Assembly (NCBI RefSeq): GCF_001885215.1 | Contig: NZ_CP018091.1 | Coordinates: 1,240,001 to 1,304,000, forward strand | Source: Synechococcus sp. SynAce01 | GTDB taxonomy: Bacteria; Cyanobacteriota; Cyanobacteriia; PCC-6307; Cyanobiaceae | Length of the DNA: 64,000 bases | Reading direction: 5' to 3' | Shown: piece after piece, positions 1-5,451 of the stretch | Numbering within the stretch: the stretch's first letter is position 1 | Layout: every line of letters begins with the position of its first letter | The notes under the pieces: model-generated | Database searches by the model: none | Seen by the model: only the letters and a program-made list of their open reading frames with translations | Told to the model about the DNA's origin: nothing | Position numbers and translations under genes: made by a program

Positions 1-630
1 GTCCGCAAAAAGTGGCCCGATCTTATGGCCAGAGCGGCACTGGCGAATCACACCATAACCAACAAGCCGGCCGTTATGAATCATTCCCAGAGCCTCACAA
101 TTTGGTTGCTTAATCCAGGTCGAAAGGAACGGAGACCGGTCTGCAGGAAAAAATGGCTGGTCGTAATGTTCGATCATTTCAAAGGGCAATGTATTCAGCT
201 GCACGATGTCTGCATTTACAGGCATGCTGCCGCTGCCAGCTCCTTGATAGCGTCTGTTGCGATAGGCCAAATGGAAGCCTGACCTTTCGTAGTTGGCTTG
301 CTGGTCTGCGACGCCATCAAGGCCAATGGTGCGGCCTTCAAGCTGCTGAAGGCCGGCGTTCCAGATCTGGATGCCATAGCCTCTGCCGCGATACCCTGGC
401 TTCACAATGTAGAACCCTAAAAATCCAAAAGATTCGCCATATTGGATTGCGGAGATCGTAGCAATCGGTTCATCACCAAGAAATCCAATCAGAAAACCAT
501 TGGGATCAGCGGTATAGTAGCAATGAGCGTCATGAAGTCCTGGATTCCATCCTTCCTGCGCCGCCCAATCAACAGCGATAGCAACTTCGCTTCGGCTCAT
601 TGTCTTGATTCTGTAGTCGTTGTTTTGCAT
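1..630 (-). CDS. GNAT N-acetyltransferase, two-domain type (3' end outside window)
   Basis: Reading the minus strand from ATG at 630 gives 210 uninterrupted codons running off the left edge. The N-terminal part is a GNAT fold with the acetyl-CoA loop RGRGYG around residue 85. The following part, with FFPADRSPFLSTWI and ending YGVIRQCRSGHKIGPLFAD, resembles the second domain of YitH/HolE-like GNAT proteins (PF18014 type); this match is from memory. The substrate cannot be inferred. It is the leftmost cassette visible: a weak attC-like site (708-770) lies upstream, leaving an 80-base leader without an obvious Shine-Dalgarno, as is common for cassette genes. The C-terminal residues and any downstream attC lie outside the window. 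Confidence 0.82.
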   Translation of the reverse strand, partial: MQNNDYRIKTMSRSEVAIAVDWAAQEGWNPGLHDAHCYYTADPNGFLIGFLGDEPIATISAIQYGESFGFLGFYIVKPGYRGRGYGIQIWNAGLQQLEGRTIGLDGVADQQANYERSGFHLAYRNRRYQGAGSGSMPVNADIVQLNTLPFEMIEHYDQPFFPADRSPFLSTWIKQPNCEALGMIHNGRLVGYGVIRQCRSGHKIGPLFAD

Positions 631-707
631 GAAGGAAATTTCTGTTTTGTGCCCCGATCACTTGGCCACAGAGGCAGGCGAATGGCGGTGCTAGACAGTT
701 GAACTTA

Positions 708-770
708 CCTCAACTTCAGGGCTCGCACGCAATTGACCCAATGGCGTAGCGATGAGGCTTGAGGTTGGGA
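708..770 (-). other. Tentative attC-like site between the GNAT cassette and the 54-aa ORF
   Basis: The segment is an imperfect inverted repeat: CCTCAAC at 708-714 faces GTTGGGA at 764-770, with weaker internal pairing (TCGCACGCAATT against TCGCTACGCCATT read from the other strand). On the minus strand the cores are TCCCAAC and GTTGAGG, each one base off RYYYAAC/GTTRRRY. It sits where a cassette boundary is expected, but the outer core does not complement the start of the cassette to its right, so support is weak. Confidence 0.35.
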
Positions 771-790
771 CCTCTATCTTCAAGAGCCGC

Positions 791-955
791 TTAAAGATAG
801 GCTGATATATCTTGACCTAGAAAGGCTTGTCCTATACTGAAAGAATGCGAAAACACTCGCCAGCGTTCTGGGTAAAATAGATACGGCAGCCTGAGGCAGT
901 TCAATATCAAACCCAAACCTCCTTCCCTAGCATGTCGAATATCCACTGGATTCAT
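791..955 (-). CDS. Hypothetical 54-residue cassette ORF
   Basis: A 54-codon frame opens with ATG at 955, 17 bases inside the cassette boundary core at 972-978, and closes with TAA at 791. The same short start-to-boundary distance is seen for three neighbouring cassette genes (14-22 bases). The protein begins MNPVDIRHAREGG and has no domain I recognise, no signal peptide and no membrane segment. There is no clear Shine-Dalgarno. It could be a chance frame filling a small cassette; position is the main argument. Confidence 0.35.
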   Translation of the reverse strand: MNPVDIRHAREGGLGLILNCLRLPYLFYPERWRVFSHSFSIGQAFLGQDISAYL

Positions 956-971
956 AGATGCAGTTGTCACC

Positions 972-1058
972 CTCTAACGCTCCAGATCAGAAGCGAGCCC
1001 GCCTTTTGCCGTTAAACAATCACCCATTGATCCCATCTTCTGTATCTTAATGTTAGCC
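972..1058 (-). other. attC recombination site (hicBA cassette)
   Basis: An 87-bp imperfect palindrome bounded by CTCTAAC (972-978) and GTTAGCC (1052-1058). Inner arms AGATCAGAAG and CTTCTGTATCT pair imperfectly. On the minus strand the outer core reads GGCTAAC, matching the complement of the hicBA cassette start (GTTAGCT at 1590-1584) at six of seven bases. The crossover core reads GTTAGAG, one base off GTTRRRY. Confidence 0.65.
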
Positions 1059-1073
1059 GAGACCACGCCAACT

Positions 1074-1284
1074 TCACAGGTCGCCTGGCTCAAGGCCGGT
1101 GTGCTTGGCGATTTGGACAAGCATACTGGGGCCTATCTCCACGCCCTCATGGAAAGCAAAGACATAGTCCGGGTATCCCTCATGTTCAAGCGTCTTGTGT
1201 GATCCTGATTGTCGCTTAACTCTCCATCCAATTGACTTGAGCGCGGCAAAGACCTTTTTGCTTTGGGTGACGGCTATTGCTCAT
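1074..1284 (-). pseudogene. hicA: HicA-family toxin gene with a +1 frameshift near its start
   Basis: The minus strand encodes a HicA-like mRNA interferase: QSKKVFAALKSIGW, the RNA-binding/catalytic GSHKTL with its conserved histidine, then DYVFAFHEGVEIGP and IAKHTGLEPGDL before TGA at 1074. An ATG at 1284-1282 overlaps the hicB stop as ATGA, the usual translational coupling, but ATG to TGA is 211 bases, one more than a multiple of three. Reading Met-Ser-Asn and dropping one A gives a normal HicA start. As written, the toxin frame has no standard start codon. HicA would cleave mRNA; here it is probably inactive unless translated from a non-standard start or the base is an error. Confidence 0.75.
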
Positions 1285-1490
1285 GCAGAGAGTGGAAGTG
1301 AGAAGCTGATGCTGATTGGCTCGAATTCCCCATTTTCAAGTCGATCAGCGATGACGCGAAGAGCCAAAACCTCAGCCTTTGCCATCGCATTAGCAGAAGA
1401 ACCCCCATAAGCCAGAACTCCAGGCAGCTCTGGCACTTCGGCGATCCAGCGACCGTCTACTTCTTGCTCACACTCCAACGAGAAATTCAT
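1281..1490 (-). CDS. hicB: HicB-family antitoxin
   Basis: A 69-residue protein with the HicB (UPF0150-like) pattern: CEQEVDGRWIAEVPELPGVLAYG followed by a helix with NAMAKAEVLALRVIADRLENGE. HicB proteins bind and silence HicA toxins and may repress their operon; this short form has no separate C-terminal DNA-binding domain that I can see. A good Shine-Dalgarno (GGAGG) lies about five bases upstream of ATG 1490. It sits in its own integron cassette (972-1590) upstream of, and overlapping, hicA. Toxin-antitoxin cassettes are known to stabilise cassette arrays; here the toxin partner is frameshifted. Confidence 0.85.
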   Translation of the reverse strand: MNFSLECEQEVDGRWIAEVPELPGVLAYGGSSANAMAKAEVLALRVIADRLENGEFEPISISFSLPLSA

Positions 1491-1583
1491 GTCTTCCTCC
1501 CAGCAGAGGCGACGGGAGCAAGTTCCAGGTTAAAGCACATCCATTCCTTAAAAACAGCCTGGCCGATGCCCTCCTACCGATTC

Positions 1584-1671
1584 AGCTAACGCTCAAGATC
1601 AGCGGCGGGAAGTTGATCATTGCTCAGATTAAGAGTTGAATACGCCCGCCCGCTGAATCTTGATGTTAGAT
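1584..1671 (-). other. attC recombination site (5'-nucleotidase cassette)
   Basis: An 88-bp imperfect palindrome between AGCTAAC (1584-1590) and GTTAGAT (1665-1671); inner arms CTCAAGATCAGCGG and CCGCTGAATCTTGATG pair with one bulge. On the minus strand the outer core ATCTAAC is the exact complement of the start of its own cassette, GTTAGAT at 2741-2735. That self-complementarity is what a circularised cassette would produce. Confidence 0.8.
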
Positions 1672-1704
1672 ATCTCTGGAATCGCTTGCGGGAGCAGCCT
1701 CAAG

Positions 1705-2727
1705 CTAGCCCAACAGACTAGATTCATTGTCGCCGATTGTCAGTCCGACTTCCTCTATGCTAACAGTAGAAGCGACTGGCGCATTAACGGGTATTTCAAG
1801 ATTCCGATTAGCGATTCCGAATGGAATGTGAACCATAGGAATGTCACTGGCCGGCGACTCGAGATGACTGATCTGGTCATCAAAGAACATGTGTGGGCGC
1901 AAGATTGTGAGAATACGGTGCTTCTCCATGCCACCCAAAAAGAATGCCTCATCCACTGAAACCCCCCAAGCTTTGAGGGTCGTTACAACGCGTTCGTGAG
2001 CTGGCGCATTTCGCGCAGTCACAATTGCAATTCTCAGTATCTTCTTGTATTGAGGATCATCTTTTTGCTGCTTTTGTTCTAGCTTTTGCATGAAAGCAAG
2101 TTTTTTGAATAGGTCGGCCAAAGGCCCTGGCTGATGAGGCGTTTCCTGATGAACTGTTTCATGCGCCTGGAACTCTACAAGATCATTGTTCTTCTTGAAA
2201 ACGGCCTCCGCTTCATCGTTTGCAATCACACCGTCAAAGTCGAAAGCGACTCTTAGTTCGGCGTCGGCAGCATCATCGAAGACTTTTGACTGCAGCACAA
2301 CTCCAGCGGGATAATCCGAAGCAATTGCTTGCCGGACATCGCTTGGGTTTGCGCTTAGAAAGAGAGATGCGTTAAATGCAGGGAGATATTCGTGCGGCGA
2401 CCGGCCAGCAATAAATGCAGCTCTTGTTATATTAAGCGAGTAATGGTGAATAGAGCGAAAAACTCGTAGGCCTGTCTCAGGAGAATTCTTTGATAACAAA
2501 ACTACCTCAACAGGCTCTCTCTCGGGAAACGCCCGATTAATGCCAAGAAATCGACGAATGAAAGGAAATGCCACTCCCTTAGACAAGGGAATGTCAATAT
2601 TTTCCTCCTGGTGCACACGATATTTTTCAATGCCCTCCTCATTAAATATCCGATTTGACTCGGACAAGTCAAACAGGGCGCTTGAGGCGACGCCGATAAC
2701 CAGCTTTCGATCGATGGGGTAAGGCAT
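1705..2727 (-). CDS. 5'-nucleotidase, cytosolic cN-I-like family
   Basis: A 340-residue protein resembling the cN-I 5'-nucleotidase family (PF06189 type). It opens with KLVIGVASSALFDLSESNRIF, continues with PLSKGVAFPFIRRFLGIN, and carries the HAD-like nucleophile motif FDFDGVIAND near residue 165, a threonine motif IVTARNAP near 240, and an acidic motif MFFDDQ near 280. The family removes phosphate from nucleoside monophosphates in the cytoplasm. ATG 2727 is only eight bases from the attC at 2735, and the stop lies 34 bases before the next attC, so the gene fills one cassette. There is no strong Shine-Dalgarno. Family assignment is by recalled motifs. Confidence 0.8.
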   Translation of the reverse strand: MPYPIDRKLVIGVASSALFDLSESNRIFNEEGIEKYRVHQEENIDIPLSKGVAFPFIRRFLGINRAFPEREPVEVVLLSKNSPETGLRVFRSIHHYSLNITRAAFIAGRSPHEYLPAFNASLFLSANPSDVRQAIASDYPAGVVLQSKVFDDAADAELRVAFDFDGVIANDEAEAVFKKNNDLVEFQAHETVHQETPHQPGPLADLFKKLAFMQKLEQKQQKDDPQYKKILRIAIVTARNAPAHERVVTTLKAWGVSVDEAFFLGGMEKHRILTILRPHMFFDDQISHLESPASDIPMVHIPFGIANRNLEIPVNAPVASTVSIEEVGLTIGDNESSLLG

Positions 2728-2734
2728 AGAGCAA

Positions 2735-2824
2735 ATCTAACGCTCGCAATCACCTGGCCGCAAAGGGAGATTGCGATTCACAATGTCCATGCGGTGGCGG
2801 CTCAGGTGAATGGCGATGTTAGGC
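2735..2824 (-). other. attC recombination site (214-aa protein cassette)
   Basis: A 90-bp imperfect palindrome bounded by ATCTAAC (2735-2741) and GTTAGGC (2818-2824), both matching the attC core consensus. The inner pair TCACCTG / CAGGTGA and the segment CACCTGGCCGCAAAG are shared with the site at 3479-3579. The outer core GCCTAAC (minus strand) is the exact complement of this cassette's start, GTTAGGC at 3485-3479. The TAA stop of the upstream gene lies inside the core. Confidence 0.85.
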
Positions 2825-3463
2825 AGACCTAGCCGCCGCAATGAAGTCTTTCGCATCATCTGAATTACCGAGAGCCTGTCCGATGGCTACGGCTTCAACT
2901 AGCAAGCCATCAGTATTATGAACCATGATTCTTTTTTCAGCTTTACCGAGGCGATCTATTAGCTTCTTCTCCTGCTTCCGCGCTTGAGAGCTCAGGTGGA
3001 CACCTCCTTTGACGTTGGCAATATATTTAATCACCTCACGGCGCTTGAACCTCCTCCCGTGAATTACTCCTGAGGTGGAATCAAGGAAATCTGTCAGCGT
3101 GAATACACGCTCAAAGGGATAGCCGTTTTCACGAATTGGCTCCGGCGGCGGATTGCCAAGAGGACCATTTCCTTTGTGGATCACCATTGCAGCCATCTGG
3201 ACGCCTCTGAAGTCAGCTCCGCCGGCAAGAGCAATATCCATCAGGTTCCAATCATTCCCTAGAATCATGTCTAGATCTACTGCGATGAGCCTTGGCTGTT
3301 TAGGGCGTCCAAGTGATCTCCAGGCGTGCCCATATGCGACCTCCACGAGCAATCGACGCAGGACAGCGGTGCCCCGCCGAATTTCTGGATACTTGATATC
3401 TCCGCACCAAGTTGCCAAATATTCTAGATCCTCGGCCACTAGCAGAATTGATTCGGTGTCCAT
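2819..3463 (-). CDS. Unrecognised 214-residue cassette protein
   Basis: I do not recognise this protein. I place the start at ATG 3463 (MDTESILLVAEDLEYLATWC) because the longer frame from 3529 would begin inside the attC at 3479-3579. It looks soluble: an N-terminal helix, a hydrophobic strand followed by acids (LIAVDLDMILGNDWNLMDIALAGG) near residue 60-85, a proline-rich turn GNPPPEP near 105, then a basic stretch FKRREVIKYI and a lysine-rich helix near 165. No signal peptide or membrane segment is visible. The stop codon overlaps the attC core, so the whole gene is cassette cargo. Confidence 0.75.
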   Translation of the reverse strand: MDTESILLVAEDLEYLATWCGDIKYPEIRRGTAVLRRLLVEVAYGHAWRSLGRPKQPRLIAVDLDMILGNDWNLMDIALAGGADFRGVQMAAMVIHKGNGPLGNPPPEPIRENGYPFERVFTLTDFLDSTSGVIHGRRFKRREVIKYIANVKGGVHLSSQARKQEKKLIDRLGKAEKRIMVHNTDGLLVEAVAIGQALGNSDDAKDFIAAARSA

Positions 3464-3478
3464 GGTTTGAATAGTTCC

Positions 3479-3579
3479 GCCTAACGCTGCCATCACCTGG
3501 CCGCAAAGGTTGTGTGTAACGAGAGCCACAGTGATACAGGGCTTATTTGTGGCAGCTCAGGTGAATGGCTGTGTTAGGG
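3479..3579 (-). other. attC recombination site (GIY-YIG cassette)
   Basis: A 101-bp imperfect palindrome bounded by GCCTAAC (3479-3485) and GTTAGGG (3573-3579), followed by a G run. Inner arms CATCACCTGGCC and CAGCTCAGGTGAATG closely match the site at 2735-2824, so the two cassettes share an attC type. The outer core differs at two positions from the complement of its cassette start (GTTAAGC at 4034-4028). Confidence 0.8.
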
Positions 3580-3691
3580 GGGGGGCATCCTTGGCAACAT
3601 TTAGAATAACGCCCGAACGGACCATAGTCACCAGCTACATGCCCTTATCGGGCACAGGCAACAAAGTTCGGTACAACCAGCAGTGCCACTC

Positions 3692-3988
3692 ATGAAGCAG
3701 GTATACAAGATCACATATCCGACAGGCAAGATTTACATTGGCAAGGACAGTGTTGGGAGCGCCCGATACATGGGCAGCCCTGACATGAACCTGGTTAACG
3801 CTGACTTTGAAACACTTCCAGATCACATTCGCAGAGACTACACCCTGCGAAAGGAGATTCTCTGGGAATCTGATAGTGCAACTGAAGCCGAGCTCTCCGC
3901 AAAGGAAGTAGAGATGATCCGTCTCTATCGATCCAATGACCCAACGGTTGGATACAATAGATGGCCAAAGCCATCAACTGATGATTGA
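3692..3988 (+). CDS. GIY-YIG domain small protein, antisense to the cassette array
   Basis: A 98-residue frame starting at ATG 3692 (MKQVYKITYPTGKIYIGKD) contains the two halves of a GIY-YIG core, VYKIT and IYIGKD, with a glutamate-rich helix (EAELSAKEVEMIRLYRS) that could hold the metal-binding glutamate, and ends GYNRW. GIY-YIG domains are nuclease folds found in homing endonucleases, UvrC and small orphan proteins. No DNA-binding domain follows, so the target is unknown. The gene is on the plus strand while all the other cassette genes are on the minus strand; no convincing minus-strand gene fills this cassette (3485-4034). An upstream ATG at 3683 is possible. Confidence 0.7.
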   Translation: MKQVYKITYPTGKIYIGKDSVGSARYMGSPDMNLVNADFETLPDHIRRDYTLRKEILWESDSATEAELSAKEVEMIRLYRSNDPTVGYNRWPKPSTDD

Positions 3989-4027
3989 GTGGAGAATTGT
4001 TCTTCTATGGAACCAAATCAGCAACCC

Positions 4028-4099
4028 GCTTAACGACCAAGCTGCGCGGCACAAACGAAGCGAAGCGTAGTTTGTGCCCGAACGAGCGCCTTGTTAGCG
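4028..4099 (-). other. attC recombination site (lipoprotein cassette)
   Basis: A 72-bp imperfect palindrome bounded by GCTTAAC (4028-4034) and GTTAGCG (4093-4099), with perfect inner arms GGCACAAAC and GTTTGTGCC. On the minus strand the crossover core is GTTAAGC (consensus) and the outer core CGCTAAC is the exact complement of the cassette start GTTAGCG at 4642-4636. It is shorter and of a different family from the sites at 2735 and 3479. Confidence 0.8.
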
Positions 4100-4621
4100 T
4101 TTACTATCATTATCATTCGACTGTAAGGATGGCAAGTAATCGAGACGCTCAGTTACGCTTAACGTACAAGTAGCCTCGCACTTCATACCTTCCTTAGACT
4201 CTCCTTTTGACGTATGTTCGGATATTCCTTCTAGCCTCATTTCTGACTGGGAGTATTTGACTTGAGAAATACCCCCAAAACTGACAGTAAACGGCAGATA
4301 GTATTTGTACGGATTCTTAATCTTCTCAACCATTTTCTCTGGAACAAGAAAATCACTGAGATGAACAGATCCATACCTGGAATGTTGATCTTTTGTTTCG
4401 TTATACCAATGAACAAGATCACCTGAGTAGCCCCCGGCCTCTCTCACATGGTTTTCGTAACAAGTACCTTCCACTTTTAAATATTCAATGAATTTATATT
4501 CATCCTTGGGCTTTTCTTCAGAACAAGCTTGCAGAACAAGCTTGCAGAACAAGCTTGCAGAACAAGCTTGCAGAACAAGCACTGTAACTAAAGAAACCAT
4601 CATTTTCTGAATGCCTCTCAT
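4094..4621 (-). CDS. Cassette-encoded lipoprotein with a repeat-expanded signal peptide
   Basis: A 175-residue protein starting MRGIQKMMVSLVTVLVLQAC. The lipobox-like LVLQAC appears twice, near residues 15-20 and 28-33, because the signal region contains a 13-bp tandem repeat. Removing three repeat units (39 bases, 13 codons) would give an ordinary lipoprotein start, LVLQAC followed directly by SEEKPKDEY. The mature part is hydrophilic, with cysteines at positions near 53, 149 and 153, and belongs to no family I recognise. The start lies 15 bases inside the cassette boundary at 4636-4642 and the TAA overlaps the attC core, so it is the cassette nearest the integrase. Surface anchoring is inferred from the lipobox only. 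Confidence 0.75.
   Translation of the reverse strand: MRGIQKMMVSLVTVLVLQACSASLFCKLVLQACSEEKPKDEYKFIEYLKVEGTCYENHVREAGGYSGDLVHWYNETKDQHSRYGSVHLSDFLVPEKMVEKIKNPYKYYLPFTVSFGGISQVKYSQSEMRLEGISEHTSKGESKEGMKCEATCTLSVTERLDYLPSLQSNDNDSKR
4521..4580. repeat. 13-bp tandem repeat, four full copies plus 8 bases
   Basis: The unit GAACAAGCTTGCA occurs at 4521-4533, 4534-4546, 4547-4559 and 4560-4572, followed by GAACAAGC at 4573-4580. Copies are identical, pointing to recent expansion. It lies inside the signal-peptide codons of the lipoprotein gene at 4094-4621. Thirteen is not a multiple of three, so gain or loss of one or two copies would shift the reading frame. Confidence 0.95.
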
Positions 4622-4635
4622 ATATTTTCTTTAAA

Positions 4636-4642
4636 CGCTAAC
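4636..4642 (-). other. Crossover core joining the integrase side to the first cassette (attI-like)
   Basis: On the minus strand GTTAGCG marks the right end of the cassette array. It complements the outer core of the attC at 4093-4099, as expected for the first base triplet of an inserted cassette. The attI site, if any survives, should lie in 4643-4812, next to the 3' end of the integrase remnant. I could not define integrase-binding sites there. Confidence 0.5.
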
Positions 4643-4654
4643 TTGTTATTGGAC

Positions 4655-4667
4655 GGTTCTGAGAACC
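4655..4667. repeat. Palindrome GGTTCTGAGAACC
   Basis: A perfect 13-base palindrome (arms GGTTCT/AGAACC around one G), 13 bases to the right of the first cassette boundary. The same GAGAACC/GGTTCTC word recurs at 4779-4798 and 6556-6571. Confidence 0.7.
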
Positions 4668-4778
4668 AACCTGCAGGGCGCCGCTGCTTCTGTGAACCCT
4701 GCTCATGGCGAAGGCGCCTCTTGGTCAGAATCAAGTAGCCGTCTAGATCCTTAGGATCCGCAAGCACAATCCGTCCGC

Positions 4779-4798
4779 GGTTCTCTGGTCAGAGAACC
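4779..4798. repeat. Inverted repeat just downstream of the integrase remnant
   Basis: Arms GGTTCTCTG (4779-4787) and CAGAGAACC (4790-4798) form a perfect 9-bp stem with a two-base loop. It follows the 3' end of the integrase remnant on the minus strand. It is not followed by a T run, so it is not a clear intrinsic terminator. Confidence 0.7.
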
Positions 4799-4812
4799 AC
4801 ATGTTCAATCTG

Positions 4813-5416
4813 CTACATAAAATCTGCGGGGCTGCTCACGCCCAGGGGGCCTCTGTTCAGCACATGCGTGTAGATCATGGTGGTGCCCACATCCTGATGG
4901 CCCAGCAACTCCTGAATCGTACGGATGTCCTGGCCCCGTTCCAGAAGGTGCGTTGCAAAGGAGTGGCGAAAGGTATGGCAGCTGGCAGCTTTGCTCACGC
5001 CAGCATTAGCCACCGCCTGTTTCACGGCTCGCTGCACCACGGTGGGGTCGAGGTGGTGTCTTCCCTGGGCCCCTGTTGTGCGATCCAGCCAGCGTTTCTG
5101 CTGGGGAAACACCCACTGCCAGGCCAGCTGCCAGATCCCCCTGGTGCAACCGCCGAATCTCTAATAGATGCTGCCGAAGATCAGCCATCTGGCTCTGGGG
5201 CAGCAATGTGAGCCGATCCTTCCCGCCCTTGCCGTCCCGAACCAACAGTTCACGACGCTCGAAGTCAAGATCTTTCACCCGTAATCTCAGCGCCTCCATC
5301 AGCCGAAGGCCACTGCCATACAACAGACCCACCACCAATGCCGGCACCCCTTCTAGCCGCTGACGCACGGCTTTCACCTCCCCCTCGCTGAGCACCCCTG
5401 GATGCAGCTTCAGCAT
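4813..5416 (-). pseudogene. intI: Integron integrase remnant (IntI-type tyrosine recombinase)
   Basis: Two minus-strand frames together encode the catalytic half of an integron integrase. The first (from about 5416) has VLSEGEVKAV, the arginine motif GSGLRLMEALRLRVKDLDF, lysine motif VRDGKGGKDR, and ends near LHQGDLAAG at about 5124. The second resumes with [11 protein letters not shown] and continues through the IntI-like block [45 protein letters not shown], stopping at 4813. About 20-25 codons and the frame are lost between them, and the roughly 90-residue N-terminal core-binding domain is absent: sequence upstream is the 5' end of hisC on the other strand. All catalytic residues (R, K, HxxR, H, Y) survive, but the enzyme cannot be made intact. 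It runs in the same direction as the cassettes. Confidence 0.9.
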
Positions 5417-5451
5417 TCCGCGTTGCAGCGGCCTCCCTACGCTGCCGGAGG

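Noticed and set aside
4521-4580. CRISPR-like array
   Set aside because: The repeats are contiguous 13-mers without spacers; they are a coding tandem repeat.
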